This document shows positions 30,177 through 42,560 of a stretch of DNA of 64,000 nucleotides, piece after piece. Under the pieces are notes generated by a model. That model did not search any database and had not been told where the DNA came from. It was given only the letters and a program-made list of their open reading frames with translations. How positions within the stretch are numbered: position 1 is the stretch's first letter; every line of letters starts with the position of its first letter. The translations under genes were made by a program, and so were the position numbers. Origin of the DNA: Halichondria panicea. Lineage: Eukaryota > Porifera > Demospongiae > Suberitida > Halichondriidae. Location: NCBI RefSeq assembly GCF_963675165.1, contig NC_087383.1:2014979-2078978 (forward strand), written 5' to 3'.

Positions 30177-33100
30177 CTGTTTCAAGTACTCTTCCTTCTC
30201 CCGTTACTTTGTAGCACTCGAATATGTCCACCCCGTCCACTGCAGGCACACTGCTCTGCTCCAACTCCTTACAGTGATCCAGTGCCTTCTTGAGCTCTTC
30301 CTCCATCACAAGTCTCTCTTGAACAGCAGACTGGGTAATAGATTGCATGGTGGTCATGTACACACACACAGGTATACAGATACAACCATCATAGCATCGT
30401 GGTAGTGGTACAGTAGTTATAATAAAGGTACAGTAGACTCTCGCTATTCCGACTCTCTGAAGTACGGCCTGAAATGTGGCCAACTCGCTATTCTGTATAC
30501 TTGCTGCCCCAAACTAGTAATTTTATACGTATACATTTTGGGTGTGGTTTAGCAGAAAAACTGTGTGTGGAGGGAGTGGTTGGGGTGTACAATGAGAGGT
30601 AGGAAGCGGGATGCTCATGAACACTACAATGAAAGTTATAAAAAAGGTAAACCGTTTTGTGAGCAAACACAGCTGTGGGATTACATTGTAATAGAGAGGA
30701 AATGATTCATTATCTTTATTTATTATCCTCGAGACAAAACCGCAAAATTAGTCATTAATATTCGAGGTAGGTTGATTATAAGCCGCGGCTATTTTCTGAA
30801 ATGCAAACTACCGCGCTATTCCGGCCAAGTTGCACTGTCCCAAGGGTGGCCGGATTAACGAGAGTCTACTGTACATGTATTAATTATACAGTATTCACCG
30901 AGTGTATACATGTACATGCTAAACTCACATCTGCCTTGCTGTTGGCCAGTTCCAATTCTCTCACCAGCTCAGCCATGACACCTGGGTCCATGATTTGAGA
31001 CCTCTCGAGCAGCTTCTCCTCCAGCTCCCTCAGCAGGTCATCCTCTAGACATCGAATGGTCTCACTCTTCTCCTCAACCTGACAGGGGAACATCAATAAG
31101 TTGCTGCCAGGTGGAGAATACTCGACATACAATAGTGACGTGCATGTACACTCAACTACAGAAAATCTGGCAATGAAATTTAACGGTATTCTCCCACTTT
31201 GAGATAAAGGTCAGCTTAAAGTTGGACTGTAGTTAGGTATTAAATAGGCATCTGCTATCAGGGTTGTTGCAATAACTATTATAAAGAGATAGTAGCGTAC
31301 GTGTACATACAGCTGTAATCACACAGTACACCATCAGATCGGCTATTCAGAGCATAGATCATACAGTATATACATGATCAATTGCTAAATGCTCTGAAAT
31401 GCAGCTCACTAGCAAAAAAAAGTAATGCCTAGCAAATACCGTATAGCGGGTATATTTCGAGGGTATAAATGTTCGCGGATGGACCTCTACAAAGGATTTT
31501 GCGGATTTTATTTTTGTGGTCTGAGTTCCAGCCTTTTGGCGCATGCGCACATCAACATGCAGCTGTACCTACACACCGTTAGCCTCGAATCCATAATACT
31601 GAACACGCCTACTATTATAAATTTTCGCGGTACAGGCTCAATCCGCGAAAACTGCGAACATTTATACCCTCGAAATATACACGCTATACGGTAGTAGATC
31701 TATTTTGATTAAAGGACACTAAACACTGCACATGTGTATCTCTCACCTCTGTGGGTGGTATAGGAACGAGGGAGGCCCTCTGATACTGTCTAGAGGACTG
31801 GACTTCTTCTCACTGCCAATCTAGAAAACACAATACGCATTTGGTAAAGATCTACCGTAATCGTTCTCATTATAGAACCAGTAAAAAATTTTTATTATTC
31901 TAGAAACAATGTACCAAAAAAAATGAAAGAGGGCGTCCTAATGGAGGCTGGTTCTATGATTGGAATGCTTATGGTACTCCCAAACAACATTGACCACAAT
32001 TGATCCAACAAAATTAAAATTCCTCACAATTTACCACAACCACAGACAAGTACTACATGTATCAGATTATTTTACACCACAACTGTCAAAGATAAAAATC
32101 ACAAATGTACCTAAGTCATTTTGAAACATACCTTGTAACCCCCCCCCTGTACGAGTTATATGTTTGTGTTAAGCACACTTAACAGTGTACTCTAAAAGCT
32201 ACATTTTGATAGTAAAAACTTGGGTATGATGTAAACACTACTGACGTTTTGGCAGGATTAGTGGAACATATATTTATGATCCATTCCCCCCTTAAGCCGT
32301 GGCTATTTTAAACCACCTCGCTATTCTGGCCAAGCTTCACTGTGCCGGATTAACAAGAGTCTAGTGTACATGTATTAACGAGTGCTGCAAGCTGCGCTGT
32401 GCTAATGCCTCTCGTCATGTTTCGCTTTCTCTCAAACTATGAGAGTGTTAGAGAGGTGAAGAGGTAATTACATAATGTATTACTGTTGACAGAATTAAAT
32501 TACAAATAGAATAGGAGAGGAGCTGAATGGAAACAGAAGCCTATCTTCTCAACGTTACACAGACTTGTGTACTCTATTGTTATCTATTCTATAATCATTG
32601 TTGTGCTTGTGGCTTCTTACCAGAATCCCAAGAGAAAAAGTAGATCAGGATCTGGATTATCTCACACGTGGGGATGAGCGCGCATGCGCATTAAATCTGC
32701 AAGAATAATGGGTGTCTGCAAAGAGAACAAAATAATGGCTACTATACTATAGCTATATAGCTGCTTTAAACAACAGATCTTTTCTGGCTCTTAGCGAACA
32801 AAAAGCAAGCGCTTTAGTGCAAGGCTAACGAATAGTGTGAACAGATGATTCTGAAGAGACTGTTACAGTAACAGCCTTCAATATGTGAGTCAAACTAGCC
32901 ATATCTCGAGAAAGAAGCCTTAGTTTGCTAATCCACGAATAAAATCCAAGAAAACGTGGCTAAAAGCCTATAGAAGCTGTTAGTTTTTGTCGTATTGCAA
33001 CCGTTGAGCAGTTACAGCTGGAATACACACACACACACACACACACAGTCAGCTTTAGCGTATCCCTCATACGGCTGCGCCTCAGTCGAGGCATAATAAA

Positions 33101-35215
33101 TTATTATACAGTATTCACCGAGTGTATACATGTACATGCTAAACTCACATCTGCCTTGCTGTTAGCCAGTTCCAATTCTCTCACCAGCTCAGCTATGACA
33201 CCCGGTTCCATGACCTCTCGAGCAGCTTCTCCTCCAACTCCCTCAGCAGGTTATCCTCTAGACATCGAATGGTCTCACTCTTTTCCTCAACCTGACAGGG
33301 GAACATCAATAAGTTGCTGCCAGGTGGAGAATACTCGACATACAACAGTGACGTGCATGTACAGTCAGCTCTCTCAACTCTGGCAATCAATACTGCTCAA
33401 AGACATTCTTAAAGTGATTGAGCTCACCTTTGGTAGCGCTGACTTATCACAGCTGTTGGTCCAATTCTCCAGAACTCTGAGCTTTCTTTCGAGGTGCAAC
33501 TGCAAGTGACAGAAGAGAAAATAGCTCCAATAATATTATACAATAATTAGTAGTATAGACACTGAAAGAGCAGATTACCAGGGACATAATTATTGCAGTG
33601 CTTATAATTATAGCTGCTCAAAGTGGTCATAAAGCTTCAACAGAATAACCAACCTGTATATTAAAATACATGCATGTACCCTGGGAGCAATGCAGACGTC
33701 AATCAGTCAAGTATTTATTCACAGCTGTAGGCACACACTTGCCCAACCCACTCACCAGAGAGGCCACCCTGATAGTGCCATCACTGTGTTCCTCATCTCT
33801 AACCCTGCTTTCAATGGTCAGCTTGTGTTATCTAAATCGAGGTATGAGAAAAACACTCCAATGTAAACAGTAGTACTTCAGAAACAGACATACAGGTTGG
33901 TGTCCTATATTGCAGTGCTTGTAATTATAGCTAGTACAAGGGTGTTCAGTCATGCAAAGTAGACTACCTTACCATAACAACCAATCGTGATCCTAAACAT
34001 CTTCATACATACAAAATTCAGTCCATAATAAAAGAGAGAAAGTATCGAGCGTATATCGTTACCTTGCATCAGATGTATTCGGAGTGTAACATTACACCCT
34101 GTCTGAACAACTTATGGCATAAAATGTTTCTGCCTCGAGGTAAGTAGCGGCTTCGGGTACTCGGATTGTTTGGTTAAAAAGCAAGAAGTTACGTCACTTT
34201 CCGAATACATTTGACGGAAGGTAATGGTACGTTGAATACTCCCTCTCTTTTATTATGGACTCTTGCTATTAGCGGCCTCTCAAAACTGGTAAGAAACTTA
34301 AGCAACTGTAATCACATGACGTACGTACATGTACCGACACCATTTTATGAAGGAGAGAGTATAATTATACAAAGCATCACATTCAGCGTGGGATTAATAT
34401 AAGGACTGTACATTTCCATGCAGTGCATACTGTACAATGTAACTATAGTAACTCACACGGTTCACTCTGATAACTTAATTTGATATGATCTTCATCAAAA
34501 AAGCAACGGGAAGTTTTACATGATTGGCTACTGTATCAGCTTGTCCCAAAACTGCTCACCCGTGGCACCTGTTGCACTTACACGCTCTGACCAGCCAGGT
34601 CAACCAGGCTCTGAACACAGAGAAGGAGGTAAAATCATCATAATAACAATAACTTATATGTACATTTACACATACATAGTCTGTACGTGTAGATCAAATT
34701 AAAGCAAAATAGTCGACCTAGTGTATGTTCACAGCTGTAGGCACACACTTGCCCAACCCACTCACCAGAGAGGACACCCTGATAGTAGTGCCATCACTGA
34801 GTTCCTCATCTAACCCTGCTTTCAATGGTCAGTTTGAATATTGTGTGTGATCTGGAGTTGTGCTCGGTAGATCCAAATGTCCGGTTCTCTGAGCAGAAGA
34901 GATTATACACATTACCAGCACATCAGGTGCACAGGCAGCATGCATGTACATGTACACACAAGGCTAAGTCTGAGAGCTCACACTAGGGCAGACCAACAGT
35001 GGCTGTAATAAAGAGGTGACATGCTAACACAGGTTGCATGAAACCAACCCTATGGAGACTGGGCCATTAACCTGGCTATAGGGTGATCACATTAGACAGA
35101 CAGGTTCACAAAGGTGCACAAGTGATAGTGACTTACTCTCCCCGATCTCAATGAGACTAGTAAATATCTTGGGGAGGGAAATCGGCTCCTCAGACAACCC
35201 AACCAACTTATGAGT
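30177..35215 (-). CDS. Unidentified coiled-coil protein gene, most complete set of exons
   Basis: I do not recognise the family. - strand exon-like pieces, 5' to 3': about 35127-35215 (KLVGLSEEPISLPKIFTSLI), 34762-34835 and a second copy 33757-33830 (KLTIESRVRDEEHSDGTIRV), 33428-33505 (LHLERKLRVLENWTNSCDK), 33150-33297 and again 30929-31078 (VEEKSETIRCLEDDLLRELE, then MDPGVMAELVRELELANSKAD), and 30177-30330 (SAVQERLVMEEELKKALDRC to FECYKVTGEG). Most have GT-AG edges, and heptad-like patterns suggest a coiled coil. Two exons occur twice and the 33.2-kb copy has small deletions, so the locus is itself partly duplicated and may not be functional. No start or stop could be assigned. Confidence 0.5.
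30431..30871. mobile_element. pogo-like element, TIR CAGTAGACTCTCG, TA target
   Basis: CAGTAGACTCTCGCTATTCC at the left and the matching inverted CGAGAGTCTACTG at the right, with TA on both flanks (30429-30430, 30872-30873). TIR form and TA duplication resemble Tigger/pogo elements. The short - strand frame inside is not a recognisable transposase. Duplicated copies: 46200-46642 and a truncated one at 58377-58640; a 3' end fragment is at 32295-32368. Confidence 0.8.
31437..31693. mobile_element. MITE, TIR TACCGTATAGCGGGTATA (second member)
   Basis: Same family as 20122-20456, shortened inside. The paralogous site at about 47006-47020 reads agcaaatagtagatc with a single TA, a clean empty site. 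The rest of 31080-33150 holds an exon-like piece near 31745-31820 (reverse strand, matching 47070-47150) and an unrelated insertion. Confidence 0.85.
32379..33105. mobile_element. Insertion of about 727 bp, second copy inverted at 39148
   Basis: The paralogous sequences at 30875-30905 and 46645-46675 run directly from tgtacatgtatt to atacagtatt, so this block is an insertion. It shares long stretches, in opposite orientation, with 39148-39973 (for example ggctagtttgactcacat on one strand). It ends in a (CA)n tract and a gcctcgaggcat-like motif. There are no clear TIRs and no coding capacity. The element class is unknown. Confidence 0.75.
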
Positions 35216-35449
35216 TAGCCTAGCTTGCACTAATTTAAAGCCCTATTGATTATTAGTCATAAAAGTGCAACAAAAGCTGTGCTGCCTAGCAGCAGCCATT
35301 GTGAACTTTGACCGCTTTGGAGATACATAATTATGGCAGGAAATGCAACTTCTGTTTCCTATAATTATTGGACCAAAGCTAATTCTCCAGAGGTGCACAC
35401 TTAATACACGGCAATCAGAGAGTGCAAAAACTCAACTCTGCAGTTCTGG

Positions 35450-35767
35450 TACTGTAAGACCTCTAATTAAGGTGACCCTCCAAATATGCGACACTCTCGA
35501 GCTTAGGTAATTTTCTGACTTCTACGACAGCTACGTTGACAATTATGTTTTAATGTCGCGTCCTAAATGATGTAAATATAGCCACACCCTAGCATCGTTT
35601 TTGGAAAACACGTTCTAGAAATTGAGGCAAGTATAGACTGAGTAGAGCTATCCATAATCAGATACGACATCAGGTTTTTAACATAATTGTTCAACCTCCA
35701 AAAGAAGCGACATCTGGCTTCGTAATTAGTTAAAAAAAGTGTCGCTTTAATTAAAGGTCTTACGGTA
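35450..35767. mobile_element. MITE, TIR TACTGTAAGACCTCTAATTAA-type
   Basis: Inverted ends are tgtaagacctctaattaa at the left and ttaattaaaggtcttacggt at the right. A second, left-truncated copy is at 49098-49419, again just upstream of the IQGAP/NLR junction, so the flanking region was probably duplicated with it. Confidence 0.7.
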
Positions 35768-35781
35768 ATCACATTTCTTAC

Positions 35782-36008
35782 TTGAATACGTCGGGTTCAT
35801 TACTGACAGGGCAGCATTCTCAGCCTCAAACTGTGCAAAGGAACAGAACAGAGCATGATCCACGACCTTACAAGGTAACTTAAACCAACAGATTAACCAG
35901 ACAATATTATTGATGAACCAGACAATAATCTATGGCTGATCAATTGACTCACCCTCTTTCCATTCGGAGAATGCTGTAATACTTTAGCAATGGAGCCAGG
36001 TTTTGTCT
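35782..36008 (-). pseudogene. IQGAP: IQGAP-like GRD-end exons next to NLR3
   Basis: The - strand exon at 35953-36008 reads ETKPGSIAKVLQHSPNGKR and the next, 35782-35829, reads FEAENAALSVMNP. Together they match the IQGAP GRD end (GSIAKMLQHA, then the NAHLSIINEY region). GT-AG edges are present. No earlier IQGAP exon is seen: NLR3 begins 175 bp to the right. A similar pair is at 49440-49635 beside NLR4. It is a fragment. Confidence 0.72.
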
Positions 36009-36183
36009 CTGTTGGGTATGTGAACAGTGAAAATCAAATATCTTTGGTGGATGTGGATGTGGTCTGCAAAAAAAGTGGGTGTCTGAGATACACCCACTTT
36101 TTTGCAAGTCATGCAAAAACAACACACAAATATATTTCAGAGAGAGCTAGAGCTAGCTGCAAGGCACAGATTTATTTGCTGGA

Positions 36184-39114
36184 ATGGCCACTAAAGAGCA
36201 GAACCAAGGTATAAAGACAGTCATGTTTACTACAAAGGATAAACACAATGATTGCTAAAGCATAAAACCCTCAATGGTGATTGCTAACCTTGTGTGCTTG
36301 CTTATCTATCTTCAGAGCTCACAATTGATGATCTGAAGACAGAAATGAAACTGACTGATGAGCAGCTCAATACAGCAATAAAGGAACCAGATCTACCCGA
36401 GTTAGCAGCATGTTTCGACAATGTTCACAATGGCTATCTTGAAAAACTGGAGCTCTCACCTGGAGAACAAACTGACGTGAGGACTAGAGCATTTGTAGAT
36501 GGCACTCTGGCAGGAATGTTGCTGGCTTTGAAATTCTGGATACTAACCAACGGACTAGATGCCACTTTCCAAGCTCTGCTACTCATCATACTCTCCCTAC
36601 TCAAAGAAGACGTTGCTGTTCGAGTGTGCAAGTACTTGTCTGACAAATGTGAGTCTGTCATGTGAGAGTGTGGTCATTGTGGTACCATACGTTGTGGGAG
36701 TGATTGCAACCAAATAAGGGACTCTTCAACTTAATTGCTATTGTTACACATACAGTTCTCTTTTACTATCACCAGGAATGGTACTCACCTATTGTTTTGT
36801 TTCCCCAGACTGCACCACCTCGTGTCCCCCCTCCCGAGAGAGGGTCCTGCTGAACCACAAGCTGTCTTCGTACAGGGACTATCTACAAAGTTTCTACAGA
36901 GCACAAGTATCCACATCATCCACACAATGGCCTCCTGTCCCAACAAACAAAGTCTTCAAACTGGCCATGATTCAGAAGGAGAAAATACAGAGAGGAAGAA
37001 TCGACGATGAATTTGTTAAACTAACAATTACGGGGAAAATTGATGACATTTTACTTTTAAAGACTCCTGTTAACTTGACTAAGATTTTCTCTGAGATTGG
37101 GGATAGACGAAACTTTGTGTTGATTGAAGGAGCTCCCGGCTCTGGCAAGAGCACCCTTGCTCTACACATCTGTCAGGAGTGGGCAAAGGGGAAACTGTTC
37201 CAAGAGTTCAATATTGCAATCCTCGTGAAACTGAGAGATCCCCTCGTTAGAGAAGCAAAGACAATTGCTGACATACTTCCCTGCATTGATACGGCCGTGG
37301 CTAACGAGACAGAGGCAGAAATAAAATCACTGTATGGCAAAGGTGTACTGTGGGTGCTGGATGGATGGGACGAGCTTCCTTCTGACCTCCCTAGAGACTC
37401 AATCATCAACAAACTAATCCGACTAGACATGTCACAAAAAGGAGCCCTACACGAATCAGCTGTGATTGTAACATCTCGACCGTCATCTTCGGCTGAGCTC
37501 CACCCACGTGTATCGTCCAGGGTGGAAGTGTTGGGGTTCACTCCACATCAACTAGAACAGTATTTTACCGAATGTCTGAATGGTGACTCACAAGCTGTGC
37601 ATACTCTATTGGAGAGAATTCGAGAGAACCCAGTGGTAGAAGGTAGCTGTTACCTCCCCCTCAATGCTTCCATCATCGTTAATTGCTTCCTTTCTGACAA
37701 CCACTCCCTCCCAACATCCAACCACGGGATATTCACCACAGTTGTCCAGAGCTCTCTCAAGAGATACCTCAAGGAGAAGTTGGGGAAGACCACTCCAGTG
37801 GGAGACATCACATCCCCAGACTCACTGCCCTCGGAAATTAGAACACAGACCGTACAAATGTGTCAACTTGCATATCATGGGATTGAACAAAATAAAGCGA
37901 CATTTACTGATGGTGATTTGGCTGCTCTTTGCATTCCGAAGGAGATTTCAAACGTTGGATTATTACAAACTGTTCCCAGTATCATTAGCGATGGTGATCT
38001 GGTTTACTACTGCTTTCTCCACCTGTCTATTCAAGAGCTACTGGCAGCAATCCACATCTCTCTCATGCCTCCCAAGCAACAAATTTCTGTATTCCAGAAG
38101 CTCTTCGGGAATCCTCGATTCAGTGCAGTCTTCCAGTTTTACGCTGGTATCACCAAACTGAGAACTAGTAGACCAATCCTCAGCTTGCTACCTCGATTCT
38201 TGTGTCCAGTTCCAGCCACTGTTTTTGATCTGGTCAGAAAGGTTGTCAAAAATAAGCCGACGATCTTTTTGTTGTCCCTCATCAATTGTTTATACGAAGC
38301 TGAAGACTCGCAACTGTGTTTGTTTGTGGCTAATCTTCTTAATCACTATCTAGATCTTGATCGCACTACAATGAATCCTATTGACTGCCTCTCTGTTGGA
38401 TATTTCGCATCAGCTTGTTCCAATAGCAGTAATGGATTCACACTTAGCCTCAACAATTGCTCTATTGGTGACCAAGGCTGCAAATTTCTGGCCCGAGGAC
38501 TCTCCAAGTGTCCCAACTCTAATAATGATATTCCTACAGCAGGGATACACATCGCTGAGATTATCGAGAACACTAGTTCAATATCTAAATTGGATTTGTC
38601 TAATAATGCCATTGGTAACAGTGGACTTTTCGAACTCTGTGCGGCCTTGTCCACTAACACATCATTAAAGAGCCTGAACCTGCGCAGTTGCTCACTAACA
38701 ATATCAGACGACAATGGAGCTGCCCTTTATCAACTTCTGAATACAAACAATTCCCTCGAATATCTTGATTTGTCTGGTAACACAGTGACTAGCTGTCGTC
38801 ACATTGCTGCTGGACTTGCAGTCAATAAGACTCTGAGAACATTGGGCTTGTATAACTGTAAACTGACTGATCAGAGTATCGAGGAGCTATCAACTGGACT
38901 GATCAACAAGATTAAATCACTGAACATTTATGGTAATGCCTCAATAACAGAAGATGGAATGAAGACGCTTGCCAGACATCTAACCACCCACTGCTCTGAA
39001 CTGACACGATTGTTGATACCCTACCACCTAATATCCTGTATCGAGACAGTATTCAGGGACGCTAACGAAGAGAGGAAGAGAAATGGACTACCCAAGATTA
39101 ATGTTGTTTATTAA
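36184..39114 (+). CDS. NLR3: Death-fold / NACHT / LRR receptor
   Basis: Model: join(36184-36208, 36316-36648, 36809-39114), 887 residues, GT-AG, phase 1 joins. Domains are as in NLR1: Death-fold exon, Walker A GAPGSGKS, LDGWDELPSD, VTSRPSSS and C-terminal LRRs. It shares with NLR1 the loss of 8 LRR codons (38500-38550), so the two are sisters in this part. It has its own deletion in the NACHT-to-LRR linker near 38250 (KNKPTIFLLSL where NLR1 has KNKKEKDYGEPKPLLLSL). Its 5' flank differs from NLR1 and NLR2: no gag-like ORF and no EFR3, but IQGAP exon remnants. Confidence 0.93.
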
Positions 39115-39147
39115 TTGATTGATTATTAATTGAGATTGATTGTTATT

Positions 39148-39973
39148 ATGCCTCTAGGCGTAGCCGCACCAGGGATACGGTAAAGCTGAATGTGTGTGTC
39201 TGTTCCAGCTGTAACTGCTCAACGGTTGCAATGCGACGAAAACTAACAGCTTCTATAGGCTTCTAGCCACGTTCTCTTGGATTTTGATTCGTGGATTTGC
39301 AAACTAAAGCTTCTTTCTCGAGTTATGGCTAGTTTGACTCACATTGAAGGCTGTTGCAGTCTCTTCAGAATCTTTCATAGCATCATCTGTCCGCACAAAC
39401 TTTCTATTTAACATATGAGTTAGCCTTGCACTAAAGCGCTAGCTTTTTGTTAGCTACAATACTCAGAAAATATCTGTTAAAACAGCTAGCTAGCAGTAGC
39501 CATTTGTGAAATTGATCTCTTTGGACACACCCTTTAATTATTCCTGTGTATGTAATGCGCATGCGCGCTCATTCCCCACGTGTGAGAAAATAATAATATC
39601 CAAGATCCAGATCCAGATCCTCCTGGCAGAATCATCTTTGTCTTGAGGGCCTGGTAAGCCACAAAACACTACCATAATTATAACAATATAGATAACAATA
39701 TGCATGTACACAGGTCTTTTCTTCTTAGATATTATATACACTGAACTACAGATCTTGGAAGAATCAATTTTCTTCTTTCTTGAGGTCCTAGTAAGCCACA
39801 TAATACAACAATAGATGCATGTAAATAAGTCTTTTCTTCTCAGTGACTTTATATAGATAAGCTAACTTTAATATAAAATTCATTATAGAAACTAATATAA
39901 CACTCTAATACTTTTCAGCGAAAGCAAAAACATGGCGAGAGGCATTAGCACAGCGCCAGCTTGAACACTAGTT
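39148..39973. mobile_element. Insertion of about 826 bp in the NLR3 3' flank
   Basis: After NLR4 the homologous flank reads gattgttattcatacag without a break; here 826 bp intervene. It begins atgcctctaggcgtagccgc and contains a (TG)n tract. It shares most of its length, inverted, with 32379-33105. There are no clear TIRs. Short motifs of its left end (cgtagccgcac, tacggtaaagct) recur at 40190-40250, 40640-40735 and 51040-51095. Confidence 0.75.
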
Positions 39974-40379
39974 CATACAGTTTTGACAATTGATTTTAAT
40001 TAATTCTGCCATAATGCATTCAATGACAATTTAAATGCACAGAGAAAAGTAGTGAAGTATTATATACTAGTACATATAATTATGTTAGACACTATAAAAA
40101 CAAAATTAATGTTGTTAATTAATTACAACTTGTCAATAGCACAGCAATAACAAAGGCTTCTCCTTGGTAACAATAACAGACACACAGACACACGCACGCG
40201 CACACAGTCAGCTTTACTGTATCCCTCGTGCGGCTACGCCTCGAGGCATAACAAGGGCTTCTCCTTGGTAATAATGATAAATGCTCACATGCACAGTAAA
40301 TTGTCAATGAACACAAAGCAATTTGCTAGTGAAAATCCAATTTAACGCTCTGATGCCTTTTGTTCATATAATTATGAGG

Positions 40380-41138
40380 AAGATGAGCAAATTAACGTTC
40401 ACTTTAGCCCTCCCAAACATCTTCTAAACATCTTCATGATTGCCAGGCCCTCGTATTGCAGCTGAAGGAGGTCCTGTGTGGGGAGAAGAGAGGGCAGTGA
40501 AACACTTCAACTGGTGTAAGACAAATGAATACATGTACTTACATACACCGTACAAGCACAACACTATATACCTGACACAAGGCAGTAATTTTTTTCTTCT
40601 CCTTGGTAATGATAGACACACACACACACACACACACAGTAAGCTTTACCGTATCCCTCGTGCGGTAATAATAGACACACACGCACAGTCAGCTTTACGG
40701 TATCCCTCGTGCGGCTACGCCTCGAGGCATAACAAGGGCTTCTCCTTGAATTGGATAAATGCTCACATGCACAGTAAATTGTCAATGCAAGCAATTTGCT
40801 AGTGAAAATCAAATTTAATGTTCTGATGCCTTTTGTTCATATAATTATGAGGAAGATGAGCAAATTAACGTTCACTTTAGCCCTCCCAAACATCTTCTAA
40901 ACATCTTCATGATTGCCAGACCCTCGTATTGCAGCTGAAGGAGGTCCTGTGTGGGGAGAAGAAAGGGCAGTGAAACACTTCAACTGGTATAAGACAAAGA
41001 ATGCATGTATTCTACATAACACAAAATCATATTAGTACTCCCTTTATTGCTCCCCTCACCTGGAAGACCAGCTCCACATTCTCTATCTGCCTGCCCAGGA
41101 AACGACCAGACACCTCAAACTTGCTCACATCCACTGAC
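40380..41138 (-). pseudogene. IQGAP: IQGAP-like last exon in two tandem copies plus penultimate exon
   Basis: The last exon (DLLQLQYEGLAIMKMFGRAK, VNVNLLIFL) occurs twice, at about 40380-40473 and 40855-40950, within a roughly 480-bp tandem duplication that also copies a (CA)n/SINE-like tract. The penultimate exon (SVDVSKFEVSGRFLGRQIEN, VELVFQ) runs from 41057 up to 41138, where the Academ-like transposon interrupts it. Its upstream end (RNVVF) reappears at 44322-44345. Unlike the 13-, 27- and 55-kb copies, it keeps the 43-nt segment. Confidence 0.8.
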
Positions 41139-41333
41139 CAGTTGCTCCGCCATCTGACAGCTCACGTGAATATATTTGCAACCGTGACGTCATCAACAGC
41201 AACAAAAATCACAAAGAAGCTCCGCTTGATAGTGTTGTAGGTTAGTGGCAATAGCTGAAGATACAGTCCTATAACTCAAGCTATAAAGTCTGATACTGGC
41301 TGCATAGGTGTTGTAGCAACCACCAAGCCTTAA

Positions 41334-42238
41334 CCCTTTCCCGGCTTTAGCCGTCATATGACGGCAGCGGTAGTGATAATTTTCAAAAAATCGTTGTGGG
41401 CGCTGTGTTGGAGCTATGCGCATGCTGTAGGTACCAGCACATGCGCATTGGGCTGCTCTTTCACATGGTATCTTTAATATCTTGCCTCGAGGTACGCTTT
41501 GTGCAGTACTGTCGAAAGAAAAGTGACCGTTTGATAATGGCTACAAGATCTTTGTAGTACAACCTCAGCGAGGTTCTAGGGCAGCTAGACAGTGAGAATA
41601 ATGATGCTTATGGCCTTGTTGAGTAAGAGGACAGTGACTGGGATCATACCAAGAGAGGAAACTACTTTTCAGAGGTCAAGCTATAAACATAGAGCCTGAT
41701 CTGAAGAGCCAGAGGAAGAAGCTCCTGAGCATGAACCAAAGTCCTGGACCTTGTAAGTAACTATGGAGTATCATATGTAGTCTGGATAGCTTCAGTATGG
41801 TATGCTTAGTCTAGTTAGTACACAAGTGGACATCATGAGCCACCATTGAACTTGTAAACCTGTGTGTAGGTGAAGAAAACATTTCCCGGGAAAAGAGCGT
41901 CTGCCGATACGACCTCGCAGAGAAGTTTCTGCTGATCCTAATTGAACCATGTCACCGTGAGAACATTGAGAACACTTACTTAGTGTTTTTAGTTACTTCA
42001 TGCCTTCATACAATATTCTTTATGTTCATAATTGTAAATATGTGTAAAAAATTGTTAATTAGTGGGGGGTGGTCAGTTGCTAGGTAACGATGATGATGTC
42101 ATGGTACCCCCAGGATCTGGGCTACCTGTAGGAAATAGTTGCAAGTGATTTCAATGCATTGTTCATGAGATATTTATTTTTAAAGAAAAATATGTATTTA
42201 TTCTGTATTTTGTTTTTTTAATTAAAGCCGGGAAAGGG
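41334..42238. mobile_element. piggyBac-like element nested in the Academ-like element
   Basis: 905 bp with ends CCCTTTCCCGGCTTT and AAAGCCGGGAAAGGG, TTAA on both flanks (41330-41333, 42239-42242). It is inverted relative to the copy at 12174-13070 and diverged from it, mainly by small indels. Its position inside the larger element shows it inserted later. Confidence 0.9.
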
Positions 42239-42560
42239 TTAAATAATGCCATGCCTCTTATTTTTGAAAGAGGTTGCACTGTTTTTGTTACAAAAAGCTA
42301 CCACCAGCCCCCCTGGAATTTTTACTGAGACGGCGCTTATGGAATAACGGTGAGCGAGTACAAGTCAGTTTTAGCTGGTAGCTGTTGTACAAGCCTTTAG
42401 CTACAGTGTATGCTAAGTAAGGAACAGATTCGTTGTTACCAAAATTTTTTGCCACTTGTTTTAGCATGCCTAGTAAAGCCACACACAATTTGAGTACAAG
42501 TAAAAATATAAACAATATTTTAAGCATAACAAACAATATCTTAAACATAACAATTTAATA

